64,000 bases of DNA from Atrina japonica (GCA_030159075.1 BROG01000393.1:372001-436000), one strand, 5' to 3'. Positions 26,029 through 38,649 are shown, counted from the first letter of the stretch. Made by a program: numbers and translations. The notes: generated from the letters alone by a model not told the origin.

Positions 26029-27003
26029 TCACCCCGATAACCCCGCATAACGCCACTATTTCTTGAAGGAGAGATTTCCTCCCATATAATCCCCCGTTAT
26101 TACCCCAAGACCGACATAACGCCATCCGCCGTCGATTCTCCCGTACAAATGGTAATTTATACCATGTTAATTCCCTCGACCGTATCGCCAGACCAGGTGA
26201 AAATAGCAGCTGTTAGTAAAACTGCTAGACGACGATAGGTTGTTTTCGTTATACTACGGTTGCAAAGGGAAAATACTTGAATATCACGTGCCATAAACTT
26301 GTATCCGGTTGTATGAACAAAGTGTAGTAGTCTGACGGGGACCAGCTTACGAGTGTCACAATTTTCAAATCTAGCTTCCGTGAGAGTTGGGGAAAATCGA
26401 CACGTCGTGTGCTTACAAAGCAATTATTACACGTCAAGAAATAGTTATGAGTAGATGTGATATATAGACTTAAAACCTTTGTATTACCGGCCTGTCAAAG
26501 AGTCATTTAAACAAAAAAACAGTTAACATTAGAAATGTTTCAGGGTTATTATTAGAAACAGATCTAGATTTTCCGACCGTCGCACATGTACTCCCTACAT
26601 GTTTTGGACGGTTTAGTTTTGGCCATTTTAATAGGATGGCCAAATTATCCAAGTTTAAACAATTAACAAAATATCCAAATTACTATTGTGTGTTGTAATC
26701 ACGATATGATATACAACAGGGATTAAAGATATGGCATGATGAAAACGATTATACCTCGAAAATAGTAAACCTCGATATATTGCCAAACCCGTTATACGAC
26801 CGAAAACAAAAGCTGGCGGCATATCGGGGCTTAACATAATGAGACGCTAAACGTTCGTTTCTCTGTCATACGACATCCGATACTAATAGATTGACTTAAG
26901 ATAAAGTAAACACCTTGTTAAAGCTGTATATTGTACATTGGACCTTTAGCAGGGTAGTTGTCTGCAGAAAATGGAACACGAAATTATGACGTATCTAGAA
27001 ATG
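25409..27003. other. AT-rich intron sequence, no gene seen
   Basis: Holds the 45-bp repeat and a TA array. Short minus-strand open frames at 25.6-26.8 kb have no recognisable content or splice logic. Confidence 0.6.
25684..25798. repeat. Tandem repeat of about 45 bp, three copies
   Basis: Unit contains GTACAAGAGTAACTAAAGTG then AATTTTAATTTACCG. Confidence 0.8.
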
Positions 27004-27030
27004 TTATAATACCAAAGTTATAATGCTCAA
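27004..27030 (-). mobile_element. Retrozyme fragment ending at the predicted cleavage site
   Basis: Carries TAATACCAAAGTTATAATG then CTCAA, and leaves the consensus at or within two bases of the predicted hammerhead cut. Confidence 0.5.
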
Positions 27031-27344
27031 GAGTTTCTTAATTCATAATATTATGCTAAAATATGTTGAACTAGGTCACGTATTTTAATTTAACGTGGTA
27101 TAATTCTATTGTGTTGTTGTCTAGCAGACAATAATTCATTCACGATAAGATGAATGGACGTATGACAGGAAAGGTGTTCTTATTTTAGTATGTATAACCA
27201 TTTTAGTCAATTATAGGCTTACATGCCTGCGGGTTGTTGATCTGTTACACATATTATTTATTCAGCCGGTAACTTTATGTATTAATTTGTATCTTGCACA
27301 TTAAAAGGTCATATCAATTCTTCAAACCTATAACGGATTCATTA

Positions 27345-27381
<37 letters not shown>

Positions 27382-27691
27382 TGTTCATAACATATACCAT
27401 TAACTAGGTGTGTGGAGTTTGTCAATATTGATCAAAATTTGACTCGATTGAATATTACAATATGCATATATATAAAACACAACCGTGCACCAGAACCTGA
27501 TCATGCCGATATGGTAAGGTGCTTGTGCCGAGATGACATCTCAATATTTTATAATAGATTTATATTATATAAATCGTTACCTGGAAAATAGGACAGTTAC
27601 GGAGACCTTTTACGGATATTGTGTAAATTGGGTTCAGGTAACACGTAGTTGTGACATTTGACATTTTAAGAGAACAGACTTACAAACTTCA

Positions 27692-27852
27692 GTCGGCGGG
27701 TGTGACCGGTCGACAGGGGATGCTTACTCCTCCATGGCACCTGATCCCACCTCTTGGTTTCCAGAGGTCCGTGTTTGTCCATTTTTACCGGATTTGTATC
27801 TATGTCCTGGACATCCTATTGATTTATACTTTGGTATCTGAGATTTTTATAT
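27692..27852 (+). mobile_element. Type-I RT element 3' end
   Basis: About 160 bases from CGGCGGGTGTGACCGG to TTTGGTATCTGAGATTTTT, near consensus. Confidence 0.8.
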
Positions 27853-27917
27853 TTGAATTAAATCGACAATGACAGTTGTGTGGTCAATTAAAGAAATCAA
27901 ACTGAGAAACAGGTTTT

Positions 27918-28450
27918 GATGACAAACGCAACGATTTCGGCTTTTCCATCGTAAATGTTCCACAGTTATATCCCACAATCACCCGAATATGTTTATATTT
28001 CACAAATGATCCGATATGCCAGTGCATTTTCAACATATCACCATTTCATATACAGAAGTAGTCTACTCACTGACAAATTATTGACACAATGATATCGAAA
28101 ACCGCGTTTGATGTCAACGTTCCACAAATTTTACGGTCGATACAATACTTTTGTTTGCGATTACTCTGTTTCACTAAGTGAAATGTTGAGTTCAATGTTC
28201 GATAGCGGTTGTTAAGACGTCTGTACCAATTTTGACGAGGATTCGTTCCTCACTTGCTTCATTTGGATCTTACTGTGGACTCACGGCGGGTGTGACCGGT
28301 CAACAGGGGATGCTTACTCCTCCATGGCACATGATTCCACCTATTGATTTCCAGAGGTCTGTGTTTGTCCAATTTTTACCAGATTTGTATCTATATTCTG
28401 GATATTTACACCCTAAATATTTATATATATTTGGTATCTGAGATTTTTAA
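27918..28450 (+). mobile_element. Type-I RT element, 5'-truncated copy
   Basis: Runs from the KRNDFGFSIV-like segment through the KLLTQ.YRKPRLMSTF-like segment to the 3' end at 28285-28450. Confidence 0.75.
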
Positions 28451-28603
28451 AACATATTTTCCAAATCTGCAATGATAAAAAGAATGGTCACCTTAAGAAA
28501 TTATACATAAAAACTTGTTTTTTTATATAAATCTACAATGCAAAACGTGTGGGCAATTCATGGATACACTCCTCACGTGTTTCATTGGACTTGACTGTAG
28601 ACT

Positions 28604-28756
28604 CACGGCGGGTGTGACCGGTCGACAGGGGATGCTTACTCCTCCATGGCACCTGATCTCTGGTTTCCAGAGGTCCGTGTTTGTTCATTTTTACCGGATT
28701 TGTATCTATGTCCTGGACATTCTTTTGAATAATACTTTGGTATCTGAGATTTTTTT
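28604..28756 (+). mobile_element. Type-I RT element 3' end
   Basis: Same element end, with a small deletion in the CCTGATCCCACCTCTTGG segment. Confidence 0.8.
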
Positions 28757-30019
28757 ATATTCTTAAAGTTGTCAATAGATGTGTATTTGAAAACATTAGC
28801 GTTATAGAATAACATAACTTTAATGATTGATGAGTAACTTATTAGTTTGTTTTTTGTCTTCTTGATGAATTTATTATACTGTAAACGTGGAAATATACGC
28901 GTGGGTGTAATTTACGCTATGCAGAATTATTAGCGTACCAGCCTCACAGTTGTCTAACAAAGGACAGTTGCTGATATCCCGTAAAACGAAAACCCTCGCG
29001 AATGGTTTGCATACGAAAATCGCATAAATAACAACACGCACAAATATCAATGTTAACAGTAGTAGTCGTAGATCACTGGCAGTTCCCTAGCCTCGCGAGC
29101 TGACATTAGTGTTATAATGGTAGGTTATATAGGTTATATATGGAGAATATTTTGTGACGTCACCGTACTTGTGATAAAGTATATGTAGAATGTCAAGTTA
29201 ACAAAAAATTTAGAAAAAAAACCCCACGAATTTGTTATTTTTAATTTCGCAAAATTTTTATTACACTAAACCACCCATATCTATTACCTGACCAAGTGAC
29301 AATTTAAAAGGTCGTCTACAATTTGTCCTACAATAATTTTCGATAGAACCAATCACAATCGAATACGAAGCTTGTATCCATTGCACTTTGATACGGACAA
29401 CTGATAGTATATTCCGAGATCGGATAGTTGATTACTCGATCGTTTTGGATAAGTTTAAAAATATATTAAATTAACTTGTAACCCTTTTGTTTTGAAACTT
29501 GATATGTTTATTGAATAATACATCTTTGATTGAAAACAAAATCATGATGGATCGATCTACCGTTCTTGAAATGATTCTGATGTCTGTAAAATTTTGCGAT
29601 GTAATCTTAACAAAATCAAGAAGAAATTTTGATATAACATGTTTGACAGTTCCTCGTTATTGATAATCGATTGACTGTGTGTTATTTTTATAAAATGGTT
29701 AATTACACAACTGTTACGTTAGTCACAACGTTTTTATAATGAAATCTTAAATTTAACTTTTTGATATAAATGATAAATGAACATGACAGGACTTCCTTAA
29801 TCGAATCGATCAATTAATGTTTAACAAGCCTGTCAGTTTTCTTTGTCATTGTCTGTGTCGCTAACGAAATACTTGAGTGCAATATTTTTCAATCGGTTTC
29901 GTGTAGCCTTTTGAAAACGGAAGTAAACATACAGATCAAAATATAAAAACCACGTTGTAGTTAGATGAAATAATATATATCAATAGTAATGACAGGTGGA
30001 AAATGAGTCACAAAGTTTA
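28757..30019. other. AT-rich intron sequence, nothing recognised
   Basis: No frame of interest and no clear repeat apart from short fragments. Confidence 0.6.
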
Positions 30020-30155
30020 ACGAAGAAGTCCATTAGAATACGACAGATTAAAATATAAAAACCGGTCCCAACACGAAGAACAATTGGGAATCACTAACGC
30101 AATGAGACCAGGTGTTCAGAAGGGGTAAGCTACTCTTACCAGCATGCCACGCAAA
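30020..30155 (-). mobile_element. Type-II RT element 3' fragment
   Basis: Shares TCCATTAGAATACGACA, CACGAAGAACAATTG and GAGACCAGGTGTTC with the copies at 43600-47200. Confidence 0.6.
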
Positions 30156-30354
30156 ATAAATAATAACAAATGGAAATACAATTATGACGAAATATCATTA
30201 ATCAATTAATCTTTGTTTAACATGGTTGCCAGCAAGAGGCATGTATGGTGGATGCAAGGACATTGATACTCATTATAAATAGAAATCAGTTTTATAGAGC
30301 ATTGGAATGACTGGTCGCTTGAGATTAAATATTCTAAAATGTATATATATATAT

Positions 30355-30605
30355 ATAAAATGTCAGATACCAAAGTATAAATCAATAGAATGTCCAAGGC
30401 ATAGATACAAATCCGGTAAAAATGGACAAACACGGACCTCTGGAAACCAAGAGGTGGGATCAGGTGCCATGGAGGAGTAAGCATCCCCTGTCGACCGGTC
30501 ACACCCGCCGTGTGTCCACAGTCAAGTCCAATGAAATACGTGAGGAGTGTATCTTCGTCACAATTGGTACAGACGTCTCAACAACCGCCAACGAAAAGAG
30601 AAGAT
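30355..30605 (-). mobile_element. Type-I RT element 3' end
   Basis: Complete 3' end (30355-30515) plus some upstream sequence including ACAGACGTCTCAACAACCGC. A plus-strand open frame here is antisense. Confidence 0.8.
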
Positions 30606-31089
30606 TATGTGACTTATTGGTAGATGCTCTCTACACTATGTGTCAATCAATGAAAACTTAAGCAGCATATTGTTTATGTATCAAGTACAGGTTTACGTAA
30701 TTACGAAAATTACCTTTCGTCATTGTACATGAGGTTAAAATAGCGACATAAATCGCGCTGATATCATTGGCTATAGGTAAAGTGTGTAATAATATGTCTT
30801 CATGTTTGTTATAGTAAATATCGATATTTACAATACTGTAGATATAACACCAAAGTTATTAAATACTGTATGAATGTGGTATGAGACCTGACTAAATTCC
30901 AAACCCTAATGTATTATCAATCAGTCTAAGAATTCCCACAGTAAAATAGTGAATATCATAGTGTTTGCTTTAAAAACAACAGTAACATTTATAGGAAATA
31001 TCCGCTTGGTTTACAGTATTCCGATGATATCTTATGATGTTTTGGATCGGGGCTTTTATCGGCGTGCGTGTTTAGTTACTTCAAACAAT

Positions 31090-32085
31090 GTGGTTTTTTA
31101 GCTCTGAACTGAAGGCTCACGTGAGCTTTTTTGATGACCTTTTGTCCGTCTTCTGTCTGTCCGTTACCTTTTCACATTTTCGACTTCTTCTCCTAAACCC
31201 CTGTAGGGATTTTAATGAAACTTTACAGTAAGCAAGTACTGAAAGTCTTCTACCAGGTTTTTGAATTACGGCCAGATCGGCCTCGAGGTGGATCTAGGGC
31301 GGGGAAAATAGGTCTCAGGGGTTACCCCTCTTTAAATTTTTTCCTTCGGAACTGCTGCATGGATTGAAAAACTAATTGTAACTGCATAATATATATAAGA
31401 TGTATGATTCAAGTTTGTTAATTTTGTAGAACGGAAAATAAATATTTAGACGCCTTTTGACGTCTTTTTAGACTTTGTAATTTTCATTCATTTTTGTATG
31501 ATATCTTTGATTTTCTCCCCTTTTATGTATTATGATGCATTCATTTTATGTGTTTTACCTGTTGTTTGGTAGATAAATGCTTTCCTGAAAAAAAAATCGT
31601 TGACATTTAATTTTTTTAATTTGGTATGAACTTTTCAAGACTGCAAAAATGAAGGGGTTTATTTTCACCCTATCAGCTTCTTTTTCAAAACCATTGAAGA
31701 TATTGTTATGAAATTTTATAGAAAGTAACCGCTCAAAATCCTCTATCAAGTTAATCACTTCGGCCAGATCGGCCCAGGAGTGGATCCAGGGTGGGGCAAA
31801 AGAGGCCTCAGGGGGTACACCTCTTTGAAAATCTTCTTCTCTAAAACTGTTACTTGCGTCTGAGTGATCTACATGGATGTATGGTTCAATTTCATTGTTA
31901 CTTGCGTCTGAGTGATCTACATGGATGTATGATTCAATTGCATGTGTTTGGAATACATTGGAAAATTCATTTTTGACATGTTTTTACATCTTTCCCGGCT
32001 TTTTCATTTTCATTCATTTTTAAGTCTCCTATACTTCCAAGGAGTGTTATTATTTATCCCATATTTTGTAAGATACCAACACAGT

Positions 32086-32120
<35 letters not shown>
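31090..32120. mobile_element. Molluscan-type dispersed repeat (non-autonomous transposon-like)
   Basis: Begins GAAGGCTCACGTGAGCTTTT, has the TTTTGTCCGTCTTCTGTCTG block and two internal GGCCAGATCGGCC...AGGTGGATC copies (about 31270 and 31755), and ends CAGGTGAGCGATATGGCCCA then TAGGCCTCTTG. These end sequences are typical of a very common dispersed repeat in bivalve and gastropod genomes. A 51-base tandem duplication lies at about 31850-31945. Confidence 0.65.
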
Positions 32121-32121
<1 letters not shown>

Positions 32122-32916
32122 TTCCCCTCTGTACAGTAATTAACTACTTCAAAATGACAATAACACTAATAATAACTAAAACAAAAGACGAGAATTGTGA
32201 CTGTAAATATCAAGATCATTTTACCTAAAAAATGTCTAAAACAAAAGATGAGATCTACTAACAATTAAATGGCTTTATGATAAAGCAAATTGTCGAATAA
32301 AAATGAAAATTAATGTGTACGCAAGGAACAACTGGGCGTGAGAAATTAACTTCACAATTTCATCAGAAGTTGGTAAAAATAATAAAAAGTTAACGTCAGA
32401 AGATGTGTAAAAAATGTCATTCATCAAAGGCTTAATGCTTAATAAATCTTAACAATGAGATATTGATTAAGATTACAAGTACAAATTTTATGAGAAGAAA
32501 GCTGTTTATAAAATCAAAGTTTAAACATTTATTATTAATTTTGAGCTGCTTAATATATAATATAATGTGAGTAGTACGTCAAAAGTAGATCAATTGCCAA
32601 CCTTCGAAAGGGTTGCATTGAATTGTACTCTCCGATATCCAGTGCATATATTCCAGTGCATAAAAATCGACAACAGGAAAACCCATACTTAACAATAATA
32701 CAAATGACATCAACATAAAAAACAATGTTCTTCAATAACTCCTTCAAAATGTAAAATTACGGGTTGATATTCAAATTCATTTGCAACGACGTTACCATTT
32801 ACAGGGTCGAGTATTTAAAATAAATGTTAAAATATCCAGGGGTAGTAACCAAATAAAAAAGATATAGTTTTTCAAAATGGGGACGTTTTCATATTAACAA
32901 TTATGATATAATTGTG
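32121..32916. other. AT-rich intron sequence, nothing recognised
   Basis: A-rich, with no coding or repeat signature I can name. Confidence 0.55.
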
Positions 32917-33072
32917 TTTATGAAAAAGGTATGAGAGAAAAATACACTTTCATATGCTGTCATTAGATATACGTTCAATCCACCCTCGGGGTCACAAAAT
33001 CCCGGGGTTTCACAGCATTTTGTGACCCCTCGGGGGACTAAGCGTATATCTAATGACAACATATGAAAGGGT

Positions 33073-33161
<89 letters not shown>

Positions 33162-33207
33162 GAAATCACGTCTTTCATAAGCATTTTATCATCTCATACC
33201 TTTTCTA
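32917..33207. mobile_element. Smaller foldback element with a TA array in one arm
   Basis: Outer arms AAAAAGGTATGAGA / TCTCATACCTTTT and inner arms CTTTCATATG.TGTCATTAGA / TCTAATGACA..ATATGAAAG pair. The centre also pairs (CCCTCGGGGTCACAAAAT / ATTTTGTGACCCCTCGGGGG). The array 33078-33159 sits between the inner and outer right arms. Confidence 0.75.
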
Positions 33208-33537
33208 GGGAATTATAAGCAACTGTTTGATGCATTTGACTGTGGACTGAAGCTATTGTGAGCGGTTTATACGTTTTTCTTCTTGGTACTTAATCCCGCT
33301 ATTGGTGGTTCAAAGGGTCAACTCATCAAGTCATAACCAAAAACACAAGTATAGGCGAAAATAAATAGTTTACCCGAAACACTACAATTTATGAAAGTGA
33401 AATTATAAATGATAATTTGTTTTACTGTCTTGACGTCCTTTAAACCTTTAATCAAAACATTATCGCTATGAAGTCTCTCATCTCTAACCATCTGAAGTAT
33501 GGTGACGTCATATCATAACACATGAATTACTATAAAA

Positions 33538-34160
33538 AGTCTCAGATACCAAAGTATAAATCAATAGAATGTCCAGGACATAGATACAAATCCGGTAAAA
33601 ATGGACAAACACGGACCTCTGGAAACCAAGAGGTGGGATCAGGTGCCATGGAGGAGTAAGCATCCCATGTCCACCGGTCACACCCGCCGTGAGTCCACAG
33701 TCAAGTCCAATGAAATACGTGAGTAGTGAATCCTCGTCACAATTGGTACAGACGTCTCAACAACCGCCAACGAAAAGGCGACTCAACATTTCTCACAGTG
33801 TAATCGCAAACAAGACTATTATACCAACCATAAAATTTGCGGAACATTGACATTAAACGCGGTTTTCGATATCCCTGTGTCAATAATTTGTCAGTGAGCA
33901 ATTTACCTCTGTATTAGAAATCTTCATATGTTGTACGCGCCCTGGCATATCGGATCATTTGTGAAATATAAACTTCATGTGCGGGTGACTGAGGGATATT
34001 ATTCTTAAATGTGGAAAATTTACGATGGGAAAGCCGAAGTCATCGCGTTTGTCGTATAGATTAGTTGCCAATTTCCCGTCTGTGTCTATATTAAGTAAAA
34101 TGTCTAAGTATAAAGCGTGTGTGCTTGATTTTGTTGTATCTTTAATTTCTAGTACAAGAT
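33538..34160 (-). mobile_element. Type-I RT element, 5'-truncated copy
   Basis: The full 3' end at 33538-33700 is preceded (minus strand) by RT C-terminal coding with KLLT.GYRKPRLMSMFRKFYG and, further up, LYDKRDDFGFPIV and LEIKDTT. Confidence 0.8.
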
Positions 34161-34254
34161 GAAAGGGAGACAGATCAGCGTGGTATAATTACCGGAGTGG
34201 AGATAACGTACGATGATATTTGAACTAGCAATCAAATAAAAAAACAATAGCCAA

Positions 34255-34440
34255 TCACAGAGAAGAGTGAGAAACATAGCGATCAGTAGATAAACAAAGC
34301 GAGTAGAAGATCACATTAGTGGAAACAGATAGTGAATATTGGACCCATACAACTAGTAACATACATATAACAGTGGTCCGACAATAAAAAGCGGACGGAT
34401 CCTGTGAGGTAGTGGACGAAGACAGTCAACAGTCTTGGGG
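34255..34440. repeat. Degenerate minisatellite, left block
   Basis: Loose repeats of AGTGGAAACAGATAGTGAAT- and GATCAGTAGATAAACAAAGC-like words, resumed at 35435 on the far side of the RT insertions. Confidence 0.55.
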
Positions 34441-34519
34441 TACATTTTTCTGTCAATCTTACAGATATGATGAATCTTAATATTTCAAATACAATAGATG
34501 AAATAAAAAAATTAAGTCT

Positions 34520-34672
34520 TGGTCTAGACGTCTTCTAAGTACACTTGGTAGAATTACTGTTAAATCAATAATGCTTCCAAAACTTACTGATCTATTTATG
34601 TCCCTTCCAAATCCCAGTAATAATTCAATTATGTTCTGTTTATGTGACAAATTTTTGCATAATGTATTTTTT
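34520..34672 (+). mobile_element. LINE reverse-transcriptase C-terminal fragment
   Basis: The plus frame reads WSRRLLSTLGRITVKSIMLP then KLTDLFMSLPNPSNNSI, matching the conserved region after the RT domain of LINEs (W..R.LT.lGk..v.KS...pk..yl). It is only about 50 residues long. Confidence 0.75.
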
Positions 34673-34727
34673 ATTAATGCATTATCGTTAATTCTATTGA
34701 TTGTTTTGTTTTTCTGTATTTATTCAT

Positions 34728-35300
34728 GCGAATGGAAAGGACGGTAAACTTCTCTCCTCCCTTTATGACAAACGCGACGATTTCAACTTCCATATCACGA
34801 ACTTACCATTTCTAAGTAGTAATATTCCATCTTCTCCTGCCTATGATGCTTTCATTTCACAACTTATATGTTATACCAGAGCATACTCTTCTTATGGATG
34901 TTTTATTCTAAGAGCAAAACAACTAGCCAATAAACTACCTACACAAGCTCACGTTGTTGAACGCTAGAAATCGTCGTTTAAGAAGTTTTATGGTCGATAC
35001 GGATATCTTGTTAAACATTATGAGGTCCCCTATCAATGATATTAGATAGTATTTGGAGAACGGCCGCCACAGATAGTGACTCCCTTTCGCCAATCGTGCT
35101 TTTCACCGAACTTGACCTTTTCACCGAATTTGACCTGTTCATCGTACTAGAAAGGTTTCCATGGAACATTTCGGACGGGAGTGGCATGCCAGCAGAAGAC
35201 GCTGACTCCTTCCGGACACCTGGTCCTATCCCGTTTGAGATTCGCAATTGTTCTATGTGTTCTAAAGGACTTGAGCTTTGAGTTTTGATTGGTGCTTCCA
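34728..35300 (+). mobile_element. Type-II RT element, 5'-truncated copy
   Basis: Encodes LYDKRDDFNFHITNLPFLSS and SPAYDAFISQLICYTRAYSS, then the noncoding 3' part with the GMPAEDADSF-like segment. It lies inside a degenerate minisatellite found on both sides. Confidence 0.7.
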
Positions 35301-35371
35301 CATTTTTACTTTGTTACAATGTATTATATGTATTGTGAATTGTAAACGTGTTTTTGTACTTGTGATTCGCT

Positions 35372-35372
35372 G

Positions 35373-35432
<60 letters not shown>
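35372..35432. repeat. TAA microsatellite
   Basis: About 20 units of AAT/TAA, just after the type-II RT copy. Confidence 0.95.
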
Positions 35433-35433
<1 letters not shown>

Positions 35434-35434
35434 A

Positions 35435-35700
35435 AGACAGTGAACAGTTGGCAAACAAAGCCAGCAGTAGATAACCACAGTGGAAACTGACAGTGAACAA
35501 TGGACACATACAGATTACAGTGGTCAGTGGTCAAACAGTGAAAAGCTGACAAACACAGTGAGGTAGTAGAGGTAGTCAGGGAACGATTGGCAAACAAAAT
35601 AAGCATTAGATAATTGTAGTGGGCACATACAGCGAACAAAGTGCACAGGGTAACAACTGGCAGAAAGTGGGCCAAAAACGAACTGAGAAAAGCAGGACTA
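35435..35700. repeat. Degenerate minisatellite, right block
   Basis: Same words as the block at 34255 (AGTGGAAACTGACAGTGAAC, CAGTAGATAACCACAG). The LINE and RT fragments seem to have been inserted into this array. Confidence 0.55.
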
Positions 35701-35850
35701 TCTGATAACACTAGCGTATTCAAATCCTGTACACCTGTCAACACCGTACATAAAACAACTAAAAGCATTGAAGCATCTCAGTTTTTCTGCTATTAAATGG
35801 CGTTTCTGGTTAATAAAGGAAATAATAATTATAACAAAAAAGTAACTTAC

Positions 35851-36223
35851 CAACAGTGAATTTCCATCTAAGAATACACTGATCACATGTCACTCCTTTT
35901 GGGAGACTAACGTTTAATGTTATATTCTTATCTTCACCTCGGCTTCCATGAAATAAATCAGCAATCTCCTGGATCGTTAACTGTTTAGAATCGGAACACT
36001 CCTTTGAGGAATGACTGGACACTGTTTTATCCATACACAGAAACAACTCCATAACACCCGAGTGTCTTGAAGATAATACAGAACTGACTTGGATGACAGA
36101 TCCTGATTTATAAATTTGGGAAACATGAAATACTGAGAAAATTCCCCCACTTTCATGGTCACGTGGTCCGTCCCAGGCGTCACCACATAATCCACATTTG
36201 CCGCCATTCTTCCCCCACTGACG
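35851..36223 (-). CDS. Exon B of giant AA15-LPMO-like gene: domain core
   Basis: 373 bases, 124 codons plus one base. The acceptor is a good one (TTTTTTCAG|CGTCAG) and the donor is G|GTAAGT. Phase 0 in matches exon A and phase 1 out matches exon C. The protein starts RQWGKNGGKCGLCGDAWDGP, the hallmark of AA15 LPMOs, which cut chitin or cellulose with copper when active. The central His of the family (usual context ANHxGYFEF) is kept as SSRHSGVMELFLC, residue about 125 of the joined protein. The later VTCDQCILRWKFTV matches the family's CxQCvlqWkY motif. All Cys pairs expected in this section appear present. Function is inferred from family resemblance. Catalysis is doubtful because exon A lacks the first His. 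Confidence 0.9.
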
Positions 36224-36539
36224 CTGAAAAAATTGAGTCTTGGTTACAAATTGTTACTATGTAGAACAAACGCAAATCAAATGAACTGTTTCGATACCTG
36301 ATGTCTCATTGTGTTAAATATAGACAAATTCACGATACCCCATATTCTGTGTACACTACAAAAAAATGAAGCTAAAATAAGATAACGGTGTACGAAAGAT
36401 CACCAGCATTTGATATTAAATTTATTAACCGCATTCCTTTAGAAGCCAGTTATAACGTTATAAGAAGCATGGATACCTAAGTATTAATATTTAGGATGTC
36501 CAGAAGACAAAGTACAAATCTGGTGAAGGCACTTACTAT

Positions 36540-36715
36540 ATTCTTAGATTTTTTTTCGACAGGAGTCAGAACATATTGGGGTCAAAAGCTTAATCCTCCA
36601 TGGCACGTGATCCCACCTCCAAATTCCCAGACGTCCGTGTTTGTCCATTATTCACCAGATTTGTATATGTATCCTGGACATCCAGAAGATTTATACTTTG
36701 GTAGATATATCTGAG
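36540..36715 (+). mobile_element. Type-I RT element 3' end, divergent
   Basis: Keeps CTCCATGGCACGTGATCCCA, CCGTGTTTGTCCAT and TATACTTTGGTA with many changes between; an older copy. Confidence 0.65.
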
Positions 36716-36849
36716 ATTTTATATTGTCATACAATCTTTTCAGTTCAATGTTCAGAAGGTATAGTACTATTAAGATACATTGGCATATGTTGATCGATAC
36801 ATGAGTCTGAAGTATTTCATACGAGGGGTGGCAGGCTCGGGCAGATTTG

Positions 36850-37420
36850 ACAGGTCACATCTCGGAGTAATTTTATTCAATTCAGCTCATGCAACAACCG
36901 AAAATTAAACATGTACTTACTGTGGAGATATTTCTAATCCATCCAAGTATATAATTTTAAATGTCAACACTTTAAATTAGGTTTTTTCGGTCGTAAAACT
37001 TTGGTGACAACGTTTTGTTTAGAAATCCCACCATCTTGGAAATCGAGAAAATTGGCATGCGCACGAAGTGGAAAAAATTTATAGTCTGTTTCTGGATAAA
37101 CATTTTAACGTTTGTATAATGTTATTCCTATATACAAAATGTTGAAGAAGTTAATTAGAAGCGAACTATACCGACCTGCACTGGCCATTTTTGTCTATGC
37201 GCATGCCCATTATCTCAATTTCAAAGATGGTGGGGTTTATAAAAAAACTTTGTGATCGGAGTTATATGATCAACAGAACATAATTTAAGGTGTTGACTTC
37301 TAAAATCATATACATGGATGGATTAAAAAATATCTCCATAGTAAGTACATGTTTAATTTAAATAGATGCACGGGTTGAATTGAAGAAATAGCTCCGAGAT
37401 GAGACCAGTCAAGGGATGGA
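36850..37420. mobile_element. Foldback element with long inverted arms (about 240 bp each)
   Basis: The left arm (CATCTCGGAGTAATTTTATT ... ACATGTACTTACTGTGGAGA ... ATCCCACCATCTTGGAAATC) is repeated as reverse complement on the right (GATGGTGGGGTTT ... CATAGTAAGTACATGTTTAA ... GCTCCGAGATG). The spacer is short and no protein is encoded, as expected for a non-autonomous DNA element or a hairpin from a duplicated inversion. Confidence 0.75.
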
Positions 37421-37503
37421 CTGCAACAAAGAAGGAGACAGAAAAATAAAAATAGTAAAAAACCTTCTTCATTGCAGCTGTAACTACTGAGGCCATAGAC
37501 AAG

Positions 37504-37505
<2 letters not shown>

Positions 37506-37544
<39 letters not shown>

Positions 37545-37550
37545 TGTGTT
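37506..37550. repeat. TG microsatellite
   Basis: Uninterrupted TG then TTTGTGTG. Other short TG or TA arrays lie at 26000-26026, 27349-27381, 43306-43349 and 46790-46870. Confidence 0.95.
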
Positions 37551-37669
37551 TCTTTGTCAAGATAAAGGAAACCCAGATTCGTTAGGACGACATTCAAAAT
37601 AGAAGTCCCATGTTACTGAAGTGTTACTGTTAAAATCCCTTATTGTAGTGACATAGTCTATAGCACCCG

Positions 37670-37860
37670 TGAACATTCGTGATGCTGATTTTATTGTTTT
37701 ACGCGCTACACATTTTCAATTATATGCTTTCGGCCAAGTTACAAGAGGAGAGGACATGTTTACAATGTAGAGGGGAGGGGAAAACTAGAAGTAAACTGGC
37801 AAACCTCAATACAATAACAGCTTAAGTTCTTACACTGATCAAAGGTGACTTCCTTCGTCG
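37670..37860. mobile_element. SINE-like repeat, diverged copy
   Basis: Shares TTTTACGCGCTACACATTTT, GAAGTAAACTGGCAAACCTC and CAGCTTAAGTTCTTACACTG with the copy at 40960. Confidence 0.45.
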
Positions 37861-38649
37861 TATAAAGCGCGATGTATAACCACTTTGTCATTGATGATTC
37901 CATATAGCAGGTAATGAAACCATTAAATTGAACTGTGTTAGCTAGACGTAAACTTAAACCAAGGGGAAATATATTGCAAAAAGGTTTGAAAAAAGATATT
38001 TTTCTCGCCTGGGACAGGCTGTAATGAAAGGTCATAACCCTGTAATATTTGAGTTTTATGTGGTGATTGTACGGCAGATACACCGATTTGCAGTATTATG
38101 TCAAGTCTAGATCAGATTCAAATGTAGATTTATAGCATCTGTGACAAATTAGTTCTGTCATTTCTAACAACACATCCCTTAACTTGGCAAGGGATATTAT
38201 ATTGTCAAGAATTATATAATTTTCGTAAATTATATTACTGTCTAACTAATCTCTGAAAAACATGTAATAAAATTAAAATTAAATATAAATCACTTACTTA
38301 AAGCTGTCATTGAAACTTTTAAACAAGTTTTGAATTCGAAAAAAAAATTTATAATGCTTTTGAAACACCCCCGATTTATTGTTTCACAGGCAGACATTTT
38401 TGTTAAATGTTATCAACAGATATTGGCTCGCTATTCCGCTATAAAAGGCGAGGCCACAGAACAAACGTTATTTCACAGCTGTACTCCTAAAGCGGAACAA
38501 TGGACAGATGACATGTAGTCAAAACATACACTGTACTAAAATCATAAACAATCCACATTTATTTTTACATCAAAGACTTCAATAAAGACACGTAATAAAT
38601 AGATTTTATAATTACATGTAGTTATAAATTCATTATCTTGGTATGTAAA

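Larger units (their letters stand above)
25208..35850 (-). other. Intron between exons B and C, about 10.6 kb
   Basis: Bounded by G|GTAAGT (35850) and TTTACAG| (25208). It is filled with RT-element fragments, a foldback element, a transposon-like repeat and AT-rich sequence. Confidence 0.85.

Noticed and set aside
30422..30661. 79-codon plus frame MDKHGPLETKRWD...
   Set aside because: Antisense of the type-I RT element 3' end, which occurs in many copies.
35324..35768. 168-codon minus frame across the TAA microsatellite
   Set aside because: Runs through the poly-Tyr translation of the microsatellite and degenerate minisatellite; no coding sign.
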